Positions 44,351-55,165 of a DNA stretch of 64,000 bases are shown here, one piece after another. Under the pieces are notes generated by a model, which made no database searches, was not told the DNA's origin, and was given only the letters and a program-made list of their open reading frames with translations. The stretch's first letter is position 1; each line of letters opens with the position of its first letter. The DNA comes from Sycon ciliatum (lineage: Eukaryota > Porifera > Calcarea > Leucosolenida > Sycettidae): contig NC_088654.1 in NCBI RefSeq assembly GCF_964019385.1, forward strand, positions 2,992,550 through 3,056,549, read 5' to 3'. Position numbers and translations under genes: made by a program.

Positions 44351-44944
44351 AGCCCCATCCCTCACACAAACAAGTCAACAAAGAGGCATCTTTGGATTGA
44401 GGAGTGCTGGTTTCGAAACAACTGGTTTGAAGCTCAAAGTAGAGCTGGTGTTAGCTCAGAGCAGAGCTGGTGTTAGCTCAAAGTAGAGCTGCGGTTAGCT
44501 CAAAGTAGAGCTGCGGTTAGCTCAAAGTAGAGCTGCGGTTAGCTCAAAGTAGAGCTGCTGTTAGCTCAAAGTAGAGCTGCGATTAGCTCAAAGTAGAGCT
44601 GCTGTTAGCTCAAAGTAGAGCTGCTGTTAGCTCAAAGTAGAGCTGCTGTTAGCTCAAGGTAGAGCTGCTGTTAGCTCAAAGTAGAGCTGCTGTTAGCTCA
44701 AAGTAGAGCTGCGGTTAGCTCAAAGTAGAGCTGCTGTTAGCTCAAAGTAGAGCTGCTGTTAGCTCAAAGTAGAGCTGCGGTTAGCTCAAAGTAGAGCTGC
44801 TGTTAGCTCAAAGTAGAGCTGCTGTTAGCTCAAAGTAGAGCTGCTGTTAGCTCAACGTAGAGCTGCAATGCTAAATGGATGTAATATAGCGCAAGGCAGA
44901 GCCGCAGCAAATAGCTAGATAACACCAGTTGTGAGAGTGGACCC
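44349..44944 (-). repeat. YR retroelement repeat B2 (22-bp satellite array)
   Basis: A leader (TTAGCCCCATCCC ...), an array of about 19 22-bp units (GTTAGCTCAAAGTAGAGCTGCT/G) and a tail ending GTGAGAGTGGACCC. Matches 45226-45843, which has exactly one more 22-bp unit. Confidence 0.9.
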
Positions 44945-45003
44945 GGTTAGTGGGTACGATAATATTATGATGGTGTGAATAAGTTGGATAGGGAGGGATG
45001 GTG

Positions 45004-45228
45004 GGAAAAGAAACACTGCTGAAGCACGATCCGTTGTCTGGAAGAGCACAACAGGGCAAGCAAGATTTGTTTTTCTTTTCCGCAAAAATGGGCTGGTGCC
45101 ATTTGTGATTACGCAGCAAAACAAAGCGCATGACGTCAGTCTTGAATGCAGTACAAAGCAATGCAGTGCAGTGTGTGCGCTAGTTCGGATTGTTGCTAAC
45201 AAGTACTAGCACAGCTAGTACACCATTA
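45004..45228 (-). repeat. YR retroelement repeat A2
   Basis: 225 bp from GGAAAAGAAACACTGC to TAGTACACCATTA, equal in length and near-identical to A1. Confidence 0.9.
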
Positions 45229-45843
45229 GCCCCATCCCTCACACAAACAAGTCAACAAAGAGGCATCTTTGGATTGAGGAGTGCTGGTTTCGAAACAACT
45301 GGTTTGAAGCTCAAAGTAGAGCTGGTGTTAGCTCAGAGCAGAGCTGGTGTTAGCTCAAAGTAGAGCTGCGGTTAGCTCAAAGTAGAGCTGCGGTTAGCTC
45401 AAAGTAGAGCTGCGGTTAGCTCAAAGTAGAGCTGCGGTTAGCTCAAAGTAGAGCTGCTGTTAGCTCAAAGTAGAGCTGCGATTAGCTCAAAGTAGAGCTG
45501 CTGTTAGCTCAAAGTAGAGCTGCTGTTAGCTCAAAGTAGAGCTGCTGTTAGCTCAAGGTAGAGCTGCTGTTAGCTCAAAGTAGAGCTGCTGTTAGCTCAA
45601 AGTAGAGCTGCGGTTAGCTCAAAGTAGAGCTGCTGTTAGCTCAAAGTAGAGCTGCTGTTAGCTCAAAGTAGAGCTGCGGTTAGCTCAAAGTAGAGCTGCT
45701 GTTAGCTCAAAGTAGAGCTGCTGTTAGCTCAAAGTAGAGCTGCTGTTAGCTCAACGTAGAGCTGCAATGCTAAATGGATGTAATATAGCGCAAGGCAGAG
45801 CCGCAGCAAATAGCTAGATAACACCAGTTGTGAGAGTGGACCC
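45226..45843 (-). repeat. YR retroelement repeat B1 (22-bp satellite array)
   Basis: Same as B2 with one extra unit. No unique spacers, so it is not a CRISPR array. Confidence 0.9.
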
Positions 45844-45943
45844 ATGAAACCAGCACTCCGTTAGCTAAGCACTATTGACGCACAGCAAGGGTCAATTAAT
45901 GTCAGCACAGGCAAGCATTGCGCAGCTAGAGTTCATTAGCTCA

Positions 45944-46706
45944 TTACTCACCCGAGTTGGGGATCATGGCATCCATGGCATGGCAGCAAGCCGGGATGAT
46001 AGCTGGCGCTATGCGCTTGTTGTAGTCTGGATGTAGCGTAGACACGCATCGCTCTTTCCACTGACCTGCCACTCGGAAGAAGGAGTCGGGGGCACTAGCC
46101 ATAGCAGCAGTGGTGGCTGCACCAATGTGGACCGAATGCCCGGAGTAGTTCGACTGGGATGGTACACCGGCCGCAGAGACAAGAGACCATACTGTTACTG
46201 TGAATGACTGCCTGGTCAGCTGCTGTCTGTTCGAGAGTACGAACAAGAGTTGCTCCGGTCCCTCGCGACGAGTGACAGATGGGTAGCTAACAATGGCACG
46301 GACCGGGCAGTACGGCGGTACAGACGGGCCAATGTCACTAGTAACGCCTTTACCGAATGGGTCCGTCTTGGATGAAAGCAGGAAGAGTTGCAGGCGTCCG
46401 TCACCAGGGGAGCTAGTACAGCCCCGTGTGATGCCATTAGTGAATTCAGCGCACCGAAGAAATCCAAAGAAGCAGCATGGCGGCTTGGCAGAGCAGCTTG
46501 TCATGGCCATTCAGGATACTACTTTTCCGGCGTGCATCCGTCAGGTGTCGTAGGATTGGCATAGTTATAGGAAGGCGAGGGGTGAGTGCAGCCGTACCAT
46601 GGCATCGCTGGATGCCCTTCAACACCCTCTTCAGAAGCCACGCATCTACTAAGGGGCCAGCAAACCCATTCTCAAGGTGGGCTTTATGCACCGCACTCGC
46701 ATACAC
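45944..46706 (-). pseudogene. Tyrosine recombinase, frameshifted
   Basis: The N-terminal part (46706-about 46480: YASAVHKAHLENG, VLKGIQR, PITMPIL) and the catalytic part (46510-45944: GFLRCAEFT, SKTDPFGKG, GHSVHIGAATTAA, GQWKERCVSTLHPDYNK) lie in different frames. The R of FLRCAE, the H-x-x-(I)G block (usually H-x-x-R) and the final Tyr are visible; the second catalytic Arg is replaced in HIG. It would have inserted the circular DNA copy. Confidence 0.7.
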
Positions 46707-46729
46707 AGATACAGTTCAGGGCACGCTGA

Positions 46730-47520
46730 TCATAGTTCACGCATGAATGTGTGTCCAGGAACGATGACTCGGGCAGCAAAAGTGAGCTTCCCCAGGAGGG
46801 ACTCGAGTTGACGCTGGCCGATGCTGCGCTCGCTGATAGTAGCCATGAGTGGCGCACGGATCTCGGACAGCTTGTCCTCTGGTAGCCGAGCTTCGTGGCG
46901 CTCGCAGTCTAGGACAATACCAAGGAAGGTCAATGATGGTGATGGCCCTTCGAGCTGGGATGGAGCAAAGAGGAGTGCCGAGATATGTGAACGCCCGGAG
47001 GGGGATGGTGAGTTGCTGGTTGGCTGCAGCCAAACCAGTGGAGATATCGAGAAAGTCATCGAGGTAGTGAAGCCGGTGATCTATAGCAAACTCGTGCTGC
47101 ATGATCCAGTTGACTGCTGTGGCTACTGAGTCAAAGACGGCTGGGCTGGAGCGGAGGCCGAAAGGCAGAAAGCGCTCGTAGTAGTAGGAGCCTTCCCAGC
47201 GAAGTCCTGACGGCGGACTGGGATCTGCCGAAATGCACTGCGTACATCGAGCTTGGACAACTACACAGGCTGTGGGCATGACATGATGATGTTGATCGCG
47301 TTGTCAATGCTCGCGTAGTGCAGAGAGAGCGGCTCGGCAGGAATGCTGTCGTTCGCGCCGGTGCCTTCCGGACTAGACAGATGGTGGGTCATTCGCGGCT
47401 TGCCGTTCTTTTTGGGGATGGCACCAATACCAGAGCGCATGAACTGAAATGGAGGTGACGGAAATGGGCCTGTGGTCTCGCTGCGGGCGCAGGAAGCAGC
47501 TAATTGCTCGGATATAAATG
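46730..47520 (-). pseudogene. Reverse transcriptase and RNase H region of the YR element
   Basis: Three frames cover it: FMRSGIGAIPKKNGKPRMTHHLSSPEG (from 47440), RFLPFGLRSSPAVFD and YLDDF (47180-47070), then LTFLGIVLD and QLESLLGKLTFAARVI (46950-46740). The motif style is that of DIRS/Ngaro RT. Frameshifted. Confidence 0.7.
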
Positions 47521-48754
47521 CCGAGTGAGTGAAAGCCAATGGTAGATTATTAGAGAAAACCGAAATGTCGTGTTGGCCGGCAGATCCAAGAGTAAAGCCA
47601 CGGCGCAGGCCATGGAGAACATACGCAACACATGATTGATCTGAGTGGTTACGTAACAGGCGGGCAAAGTGGTCAGCTAGCAGTGTGGTGTCTGCAGAGT
47701 GTATAGGAAAGAAGCTACGTACCGAGTCAAGCGATTCAGTAGCCATTCTGCTAGGAGCGGCGGGGTGGCCAATTGGCTCCGCGCTGCCGCTGGTTGCACA
47801 TGATGCATGGGTGGTCCTTGCCACACTGGCTGCAGGTGTGGGAGAAGCGGCACGGCGACGAAGAACAGCGACCTCCATTGAAGTTGCGGCAGATTTCTTG
47901 GCCGTCGCTGGTATGGTTGCGACCACTGGAGGCAAATGCTGCTGGCTTCGGGACGAAAAGGACACAAACCGCCCCTGGATGGACCGTCTTACATTGAGCG
48001 CATTTTGGGTGTGCATGGCCTGTGACAGCTATCTGCCATAGGTTCACGTCGATGGTGTCCAACCTCTTCGTGCCTGGTTACTGGGCCACGAGCATCCGCA
48101 GCTGGCGGTCGTACTCTAGCCACGCGCTTGGGAAGAACTGGCAGTTAGCAGTCAGGATCAACTGCTGGTACGCAATCAGTTCAGCAGTGCGGTGTAGGGC
48201 AGCAGCCGTGATAACAGACATGTATGTGGTCCATGCCTCGAGCCGGGTAGTTACATGTGTAATTATCATGAACCTTGCGACGCACCTGCTTCGCGTCATC
48301 CGACTCAACGATATTTAGCTGGCTATCGTTATTCGGGCTGTGCACCAGCCGGAATGTTGGGCCGGAAGTGATCAAGAATTTCAGGCAACAAACTTGAAAA
48401 ATCTACGAACTCCCCTCGCAAGATACGTTCTTGCACAGCCTTGGGCACAGCTGGTGCAGGTGGCTGATCGGGTGGGTTACAGGAGCTTGGCCTGGCGTAG
48501 TGGCGGCAGCTGCCGCATTGCCTTGGCCTTGGGTGAGGAGCGGCGCCGAGAGTGAATGCTCTCCGATAATAATAAAATGGCGGCCGACAAAGCCGACTAC
48601 ACCTCGTCCCGTACGGGAGCGCAGAGATCCGTTGAGCCCGCGTCACCTGAGCTGGCGGAGGAGGCATTGGTGCACGTCGGGCTTCTGGGCTCGCGAGCCG
48701 TGTCCGCACTGTCATGTTGCTGGTTCTCCTGGCCGGAGCAGACCTCACTACCAA
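47521..48754 (-). pseudogene. Gag-like region of the YR element
   Basis: Successive frames hold AVPKAVQERILRGEFVDFSSLL (48430), a helical segment (48308-48078) and a CCCH-type finger CRNFNGGRCSSSPCRFSHTC (about 47890-47830). Multiple stops or shifts between segments. Confidence 0.55.
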
Positions 48755-48946
48755 GGGCTAGTTGTGCCAGCAAACGGTCCTGTAAAATACTTTTACTAAG
48801 TTTCCTTTCGGATTCAAGCCGCGCTGAGAAGGCTCGCCGCGGAGGGCTTGGCAAGGCATTGCCTTGACAGTGTCGACAGTAAGGTCAGACATACTGAAGA
48901 AATACAGTGTCGAGGTGACAATCGGGCTGGCAGCAAAGCTACGAAA

Positions 48947-49171
48947 GGAAAAGAAACACTGCTGAAGCACGATCCGTTGTCTGGAAGAGCACAACAGGGC
49001 AAGCAAGATTTGTTTTTCTTTTCCGCAAAAATGGGCTGGTGCCATTTGTGATTACGCAGCAAAACAAAGCGCATGACGTCAGTCTTGAATGCAGTACAAA
49101 GCAATGCAGTGCAGTGTGTGCGCTAGTTCGGATTGTTGCTAACAAGTACTAGCACAGCTAGTACACCATTA
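48947..49171 (-). repeat. YR retroelement repeat A1
   Basis: 225-bp direct copy of 45004-45228, marking the 5' end of the element. Confidence 0.9.
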
Positions 49172-49230
49172 TTAGCCGAGTATCAGGGCAATATCGTAGC
49201 CGGTATTGCCCGTAATACGAGGCTAATAAC
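49172..49230. repeat. Snap-back palindrome at the right flank of the YR element
   Basis: TTAGCCGAGTATCAGGGCAATA pairs imperfectly with TATTGCCCGTAATACGAGGCTAA. A related GGGCAATAT/ATATTGCCC pair lies at 49420-49480. Confidence 0.6.
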
Positions 49231-49840
49231 ACATTTATTACATGCATACTTCGTACTTCCCTAATTTGATGTACTCATCAACGTACACTGCCTTCACACG
49301 TGGAATTCGGGATCATGGTACTACGAAAACCTGCGAGGCACATGTATCCAACTGATATTACATCTACATAAGCACCTACTTGTATGTGTATGTGTACAGT
49401 GTGTATGGGGTCAAATGCCGGGCAATATCGTGTAATATTGGACCGCCTGAGCGGGCTTGTATGGAGAAATATTGCCCGCTCTATCTGGTCGCTGATTGGC
49501 TGTAGACCTGGAAACGGTCACCTGACATGTAATAAACATTATCACTCTCTTAGTATTGACTCACATAGATTTTGCCATACCTAAGGAGTCAAATATTCCT
49601 GCATATTTCACTCTATAGGGCTATATTGACTGCTTATATTTGACTGCTTAGGGGTCGCGCAGTTGAACGGTGCACGTGCCTAGTGCAGCATTGTCACTGC
49701 ATGAGTAGGTACTAGTTGGTGGTGCAACGGTTGTGCGATCATAAAACCGGGATTCATGAGGTTATCGTTTTGGAATTTGAAATACGGACTGTTTGTCGTG
49801 ATAAATCTAATATTGACTTCGTACTTGGCACCGAACACAG
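49231..49840. other. Intergenic with GTCAATAT-type repeats
   Basis: ATCACTCTCTTAGTATTGACTC ... GGAGTCAAATAT at 49540 recurs in related form near 50955 and 60690. No gene. Confidence 0.4.
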
Positions 49841-50655
49841 CGAACTCGATCTCGCTATCAGTCTGGCAGAGGAGAAGGGAGCATCAAGCTGGCTTTCCTG
49901 CCGACCCATCGCTCGCCATGGCTTCGCTTTGTCGAAGGGGGAATTCCGGGATGGCCTCTGCCTCCGTTACGGTTGGACGCCTTCTCGCCTGCCCACCACC
50001 TGTGTTTGCGAGAAGGCATTCACCACTGCTCACGCCTTGTCCTGTCCTTTCGGTGGGTTCCCCTCGATCCGCCACAACGAGGTGCGCGACATACTGGCAA
50101 GCTCATTGAAGGGTGTCGCCCACAACGTCGCAGTGGAGCCACATCTCCAACCCCTGACTGGGGAGCAGTTTCAGCTCCGGTCAGCATCAACCGAGGATCA
50201 AGCTCGTTTGGATGTGGTGGCCAGTGGAGTTTGGGGGGGGGGGGGGGGTCGGTTCGAACGCACTTTTATTGATGTACGGGTGTTCAACCCTTATGCGTCT
50301 TCGAACCGCACCTCCTCTCTCTCTGGCTGCTACCGGCACCATGAACAAGAGAAACGGCGTCGATATGATCGGAAGAGTCCGAGAAGTGGAGCGATCCACT
50401 TTTCTCCCCTTTGTGCTCTCTTCCACCGGAGGATGCGGCAAGGGTGCCGCTGCACTGGTGAGCCGGATTGCACATCTCCAGTCGCTACGTGGGAGGGAGG
50501 CGTATTCTGTGCTAATTGCCCACCTCCGCTGCAGGCTGTCTTTCGCCCTGCTGCGTTCGAGTGTCATGTGTCTGCGTGGGGCTCGCCGAGTTTGGCAGCC
50601 TCCAATGGATGGCTGTGCCTCCTTGGCTGTCGTGGAGGCTAGGGTGTCCCGTTGA
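49841..50655 (+). pseudogene. Retroelement C-terminal domain, degraded copy 2
   Basis: Same family as 28320-29020: SSWLSCRPIARHGFALSKGEFRDGLCLRYG, C.C...HALSCPFGGFPSIRHNEVRD, EPHLQPLTGE, ARLDVVASGVWG, FIDVRVFNPYA, then after a 19-G run and frameshift VEEVERSTFLPFVLSSTGG-like and LSFALLRSSVMCLRGAR. A cysteine/histidine cluster followed by RLD ... DVRV could be a restriction-like endonuclease; RT is missing. Confidence 0.6.
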
Positions 50656-50847
50656 GCCTTGCCCCGTGATTGTGCGGACTATGCTATGCTTCTCTTGCTT
50701 TCTGATCACATGCGACGTCATCATTATGTGATTTGTTTTCAATCCTTCCGCCATGGCAAATTGTGTTTTGTTCGCCCGTAAAAGAGGCTTTTACTACTTC
50801 AAAAAAACAAAAAACAAAAAACAAAACAAAAAAAACTTCGTACTTGG

Positions 50848-50927
50848 TCAGTATAGGAAATAAAAACCTCGTAAAAGACCTCGGCTTCGCCTCGGTCTTT
50901 TACTCGGCTTTTAATTCCTATATTGAC
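50848..50927. repeat. Snap-back palindrome with 38-nt arms
   Basis: GTCAGTATAGGAAAT ... CGTAAAAGACCTCGGC pairs with GCCTCGGTCTTTTACTCGG ... CCTATATTGAC. It contains the uninterrupted form (GGTCTTTTACTCGG) of the site hit by the Harbinger-like MITE at 52101. Confidence 0.8.
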
Positions 50928-51139
50928 CTCGTACTCAGTCAATATTAGATACGTATTATCACTCTTCTATATCGACCTCCACTAATTCTCGTGATCTTTG
51001 ACTGGTCCTATATTACCCATATCGCCGCAATATCGACCGCTTGTATCGACCACTTAGGCATTGTAATCTTTCGACTTTGGAGGGACTTAGAATTTTTCTC
51101 TCCACTTCAAAAAGAAAATTTGAAAGAAAGAAGACAAAG

Positions 51140-51215
51140 GAAGAGAACAAGCAGGATTCGAACCCACAACACTATGAATCTCAAGCAACCCCTTATACCA
51201 CCCAGCCACTGTGCT
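51140..51215 (-). repeat. tRNA-derived SINE head (box A and box B)
   Basis: The minus strand has AGTGGCTGGGTGGTATAAGGGG (box A-like) and GGTTCGAATCC (51154-51164, perfect box B) about 40 nt apart. No proper acceptor stem, so not a tRNA gene. Confidence 0.5.
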
Positions 51216-51287
51216 GCAGATGCTGAACTCTGTTGTTCTTACAGTCTTGTACCCAAAATAGGCAACATCCTATGTACACTATAGTAC

Positions 51288-51947
51288 AAATAATAATAAT
51301 AATAATGACAGTTCGCATTTCACTCATTGCATGAGGTCAACGCATCTGTTAACAATTTCGAGCCAAGCAGCTCTATCAGAAGCAGATTGCACAGCATCCA
51401 GAAGCGACAGATTAATGCATTGTAAGTCTTTCTTGACAACGTCGATCCATCTCAGACGTGGCCGTCCTCGGGGTCGTCGTATGTCTGTTGTGTTGATCGA
51501 CATTAGGAGGGCTTGGAAAGAGGACGATTCTTCGCCTTCCCTCACTACTTGGCCGAACCACAGCAGTCTCCGTTGCCTGCAGACTTGGGATAGTGGGGTC
51601 TGCTCGGTTCTGGCATACAGCGCTGTGTTCGAGATTCGTTGTGGGTACGTGATACCAATGATGGTACGTAGTTTCTTCCGGTGCCATACATTGACGACGT
51701 CGGTTAATGTTTGCGATAAGGTCCAAAGCGCACAATTATACAGCAAGACAGGCAATATCAGGCAGGAAAACATACACAGCCTGGAATTCAGGTTGTGGCG
51801 TTTCCATGGAATGCCTGCAAATGCCCGATTTGCAGCAGACACTCTAGCTGCTATGTCTTCTGCTGTGCCTAGCATACTCCCCAGCAGCTTCACCGATTTC
51901 CAGGAATCATCTTCCTTGGTCACAGTGAAATATTGAGTTTTTGCCAC
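51288..51947 (-). mobile_element. 5'-truncated LINE
   Basis: The 207-codon frame covers an RT C-terminal region (SVKLLGSMLGTAEDIAARVSAAN, LLYNCALWTLS, RRLLWFGQVVR, RRPRGRPRLRW) and ends near a (TTA)n tail at 51290-51306. Confidence 0.75.
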
Positions 51948-52018
51948 AAATGCTATACTAAAAAGGTTACAATAGCTCCTAAAGTTTCTAATTTTGGGGT
52001 TATGGCAAAGGAATCGTG

Positions 52019-52609
52019 AGAAATAGGATATTGATCTCGACTTCGGTCTATATGGGAAATATAGGCCTCGTAAAAGACCCCGGCAGACCTCGGTCTTTTA
52101 GGGCCCGGTCACACATGCACTCGAAAGTAGCGTATACGCTGAAGCGAGGTCGCAGGAGCGAAAAATGGCATGGCAACGGCGAAAAGCGGAACTTCCGCTT
52201 CAGCGGAAACTCCAATCCGCTTCCGCCAAAATTTTCGAAGCGAGACTGTCGCTTCTGCGGATTCGCTTCAGCGGAAAACACCACGGTCTGCTGTATATGG
52301 ACTTGCTACGAGAAATTTGTATGCGTATGATGTCCATGCAACAAAAATGCGTGCAAGATGGTCATTGACCTCGTCTATTCTCCGTACCGTATGCACCACA
52401 GTCCACTTTATTCTCATTTTCCCCCAAAGTAGGAGTTGTGCCCTGTTTGCATGTGTGACCATACACACGTGGTTTCGCTGGAGCGACACCAGGCTCGCTG
52501 CCGCCGAACCTTCTCGCCGAAGCGAAACCCCAATGCATGTGTGACCGGGCCCTTACTCGGCCTATATTTCCCATATAGACCTCGTCTTGGTCAATATCCT
52601 ATACATACA
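52019..52609. repeat. Snap-back palindrome split by a MITE
   Basis: Outer arms ATTGATCTCGACTTCGGTCT ... GGGAAATATAGGCC and GGCCTATATTTCCC ... TATAGACC ... GTCAATAT pair when 52101-52552 is ignored. Confidence 0.8.
52101..52552. mobile_element. PIF/Harbinger-like MITE
   Basis: 452 bp with terminal repeats GGGCCCGGTCACACATGCA on both ends and the 3-bp duplication TTA (52098-52100, 52553-52555). This combination is characteristic of PIF/Harbinger. The related hairpin at 50848 supplies an empty site. No transposase. Confidence 0.85.
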
Positions 52610-52745
52610 TGTCAAACAAGTAACGTAGTTGCGTGATGTCAGCAACGTACATGTATGAGCTTGAGTGAAAGTAGTACATGTATATGTTTTGCAGGGTCGC
52701 GGGCAACTGGCCATGACCACTCGTGCGCGCCTGCGTCACGGCCCG

Positions 52746-53042
52746 TGGGCATTTCCCAAATCGGCCGTTCGAAACATTGGCCGAAAATAGTGGTTTTGGA
52801 GAAATCATCGATCTTTTAGCCGAATACGCAATTTTCGCACTGAATTCGCCGAAAATTGATGTTTTAGTGCCTCAATAGGATGCAAATACAACTTCTGTAG
52901 CCATTATCTGCGAAAGGTGGCTGCGAATTTAGAGCCGAATTTCCACCTTTTACAGAAATTTTCAGCCGATTCTGGCGATTTTTTCAGCCGATCGAAAAGC
53001 CGAATAGGCCAAAATAAATGGCCGATTTGGGAAAGGCCTATT
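52746..53042. mobile_element. MITE family A, copy 2
   Basis: Ends GGGCATTTCCCAAATCGGCC and GGCCGATTTGGGAAAGGCCTA; interior rich in GCCGAAAA. Related to 8079-8346. Confidence 0.7.
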
Positions 53043-53274
53043 GGCAAGGTGTTCGTCTGAGGGTCATATCAATGTACATGTATCAATGTAACATCTGCAT
53101 GATTCAGCTCGGGCTATATATGCGCTACGGAAGGCCAGGATCCTAGGAGCAATTCGCATGCCTGGCTTTTGTAAAAAAATAATAATAATAACCGCACCAT
53201 GATCGGAAAAATTTTAGGGGGTTCGTTCGAACCCCTCGAACCCCCCCCCCCCTGCATCCGCCCCTGCACTGTAT

Positions 53275-53648
53275 CTATAAATTCTCCATCCCACACTGCT
53301 GACACGGAATGACAAGTACACTACCCAGGCCGTACCTCTTCTCTTCAACACAATCAATGAGCGCCAGAGGTTTACCACATCCAGGATTCTGGCACGCAGA
53401 CAATCCCACAGCCAAATACCCGAGATGAACGATTCGTCGACCGTGAAGAGGGGCACTGAACGACCTCTTCGCGGGAGTTGAATCCAGTGGCGTTGGTGGT
53501 GGAGATCGCCCTTTCCATTTTTCAGGAGCTCGATCGATCGTTTGAGCTTGCGAAGCGTCCCCCTCCTCGGCTTCTTGAATCGTCCAGTACGCAGAATGCA
53601 AGGTCGCGTCGTGGGTGACGGATTACTCTCCCGCATCTTCATCTCCAT
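53275..53648 (-). pseudogene. Fragment resembling a Mutator-like transposase domain
   Basis: The minus-strand frame reads RRIVHLGYLAVGLSACQNPGCG, LIDCVEEKRYGLGSVLVI then PCQQCG, a C-x4-C ... C-x2-C treble-clef pattern like the N-terminal domain of Mutator-type transposase-associated proteins in invertebrates. It stops at once after this. A longer frame (53214-53648) overlaps it. Fragmentary. Confidence 0.4.
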
Positions 53649-54099
53649 GACACATCAGCAGGAGAACCAAGCTATCCAAAAACCGCCAATGTCAAAACAA
53701 ATCCGCCAGTAGTAGTGGCTGAGCTTCTTCCTCAAATCTTGTCTCGACCCGAGCACGCGCTGCGAGGTCATGGGCAAACTACTTACTCGATTGTGCATGA
53801 TCGCGTCCCATTTTTCCACTCCGAAAGGCATTATTTTTCAGAAAAAAATTCGGAAATCCAAAATGGCGCTAACCGTCGCGAACCCCCGTAATAGCAAACC
53901 CTTTAGAGATCTGCCCTGTAATGTATTCTTTCTTGGCACTTCTCAAATCTCACTTGATTGGAATTTCCCATTTGCTTGGAGCTCCGTTCACAAGGCCATA
54001 GCAGGAAATTCCTCTTACTAAAAGCTAAACTAAATCTTGAAGCTCAAATCAATTGTCACCACTATACAATCTTAATCAGAAACACACAGGATATCTTAC
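53649..54099. other. Intron-like DNA
   Basis: Nothing recognised. The 3' end is the intron side of the sushi exon. Confidence 0.35.
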
Positions 54100-54273
54100 C
54101 GCATTTGCCCATCACAGTCACCGTGCCAAAAATGTCGCAAGTCGCGTTAGGTGTTTGTGTGGCTGTATAGCCATCGTTACAAACTCCCCTCAGTTCATTG
54201 TTTCCAAATGCGGAATTGAATGTATCTCCTTTAAAAATTCCGTTTGGTAAACTTGGTTTTTGACATATCTTGG
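54100..54273 (-). CDS. Sushi/CCP domain exon, phase 1-1 (module 3)
   Basis: 174 bp with acceptor CTGGTAG and donor GTAAGA, phase 1 at both ends. It encodes one CCP module: ICQKPSLPNG ... FNSAFG ... CNDGY ... ATC ... GKCG, with the four canonical cysteines (the usual Trp is replaced). CCP domains mediate protein binding in secreted or surface proteins. Its length equals that of the sushi exon at 58017, and the donor-side introns are similar, so the two are duplicates. Confidence 0.8.
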
Positions 54274-54381
54274 CTACCAGCAACACAGTTCAGAGGCAAC
54301 ATATAGAAAATATGTTGGTGGGTTGTTTGGTTGGTTTATATGCTACTTCCCAGTACAATTCAAAACCTGCGCTCAGAACTA

Positions 54382-54973
54382 CAGGTCCACTCTCCATATA
54401 ACGTATTCTCTGAGACCACGCAAAAATTATGTTATATCGAGAGTTATGTTATGTAGAAAACCATGTGTAAAATACAATATGTACCGCAAAATGAAGGGTT
54501 TTACAAGGCGGGTTCAACCGTGCAAACATATACACACTGTACCACCATCGACATCAGATACCATCAATGCCGCAGAATACATGCACAATAGGACTAAACT
54601 GGCTAGCTACGGCTACAACTTGATTGTACCGCGCACTTGAATTTATGTTGTATCGAGAGTGCGCCCTTTGGAGACCGCGCCGTAGCGTGTGTTATGTCGA
54701 GGTTTACGTTATGTCTGACTAAACTTGCCTAAATTGGCTAGCTACATCTACCACTTGATCGTACCGTGCACGCGAAATTATGTTGTATCGAGAGTGCGCA
54801 CGTTGGGGACCGCGCCGCAGCGTGTGTTATGTCGAGGTTTATGTTATGTAGGATTATGTTGTGTAGAACAAAATTTGTATGGGAGTGATGCTGTTTCGGT
54901 GCGGGATTCGATTTTTTTACGTACTAGCGAGGTTTATGTACAAGTGAGAGTTGTTATATCGAGAGCAGACCTG
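54382..54973. mobile_element. pogo-like MITE with documented TA insertion
   Basis: 592 bp, ends CAGGTCCACTCTCCATATAAC and, reversed, CAGGTCTGCTCTCGATATAAC, flanked by TA. The related repeat at 30140-30395 has a single TA at the same point. Interior rich in TTATGTTATGTCGAG-like units; no ORF. Confidence 0.85.
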
Positions 54974-55059
54974 TACTTGAAAGTACAGCCACTTTTGCAA
55001 ACAATGGGGTTGATGGGAGAAAGGTGTGCGATACACAACATCCCTGTGTCTTAGTACGG

Positions 55060-55165
55060 AGGCTTTACCCAACTACAGCAGGTAGCTATAGTGAGGTGGT
55101 CCAAGACCATGATTGAGAAATAGAGGGTACCAGGTTCAAGTCCTGCTTGGAAGCAGAAGGGCTTT
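55060..55165 (+). repeat. tRNA-like SINE head
   Basis: TAGCTATAGTGAGGTGG (box A-like) and GGTTCAAGTCC (box B) occur 45 nt apart, with a long variable-arm-like spacer. The shared repeat at 30340-30395 keeps only the box A part. Confidence 0.45.

Larger units (their letters stand above)
44349..49171 (-). mobile_element. Tyrosine-recombinase retroelement with split direct repeats
   Basis: Read on the minus strand: A1 (49171-48947), gag, RT, tyrosine recombinase, B1 (45843-45226), A2 (45228-45004), about 60 bp, B2 (44944-44349). The order A1-ORFs-B1-A2-B2 is the PAT/Ngaro type of YR element, which integrates through a circle without target duplication. The frames are broken, so this copy is dead. 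Confidence 0.75.

Noticed and set aside
44400..45770. CRISPR-like array of 22-bp repeats
   Set aside because: There are no unique spacers and no cas genes; units are contiguous and the DNA is metazoan.
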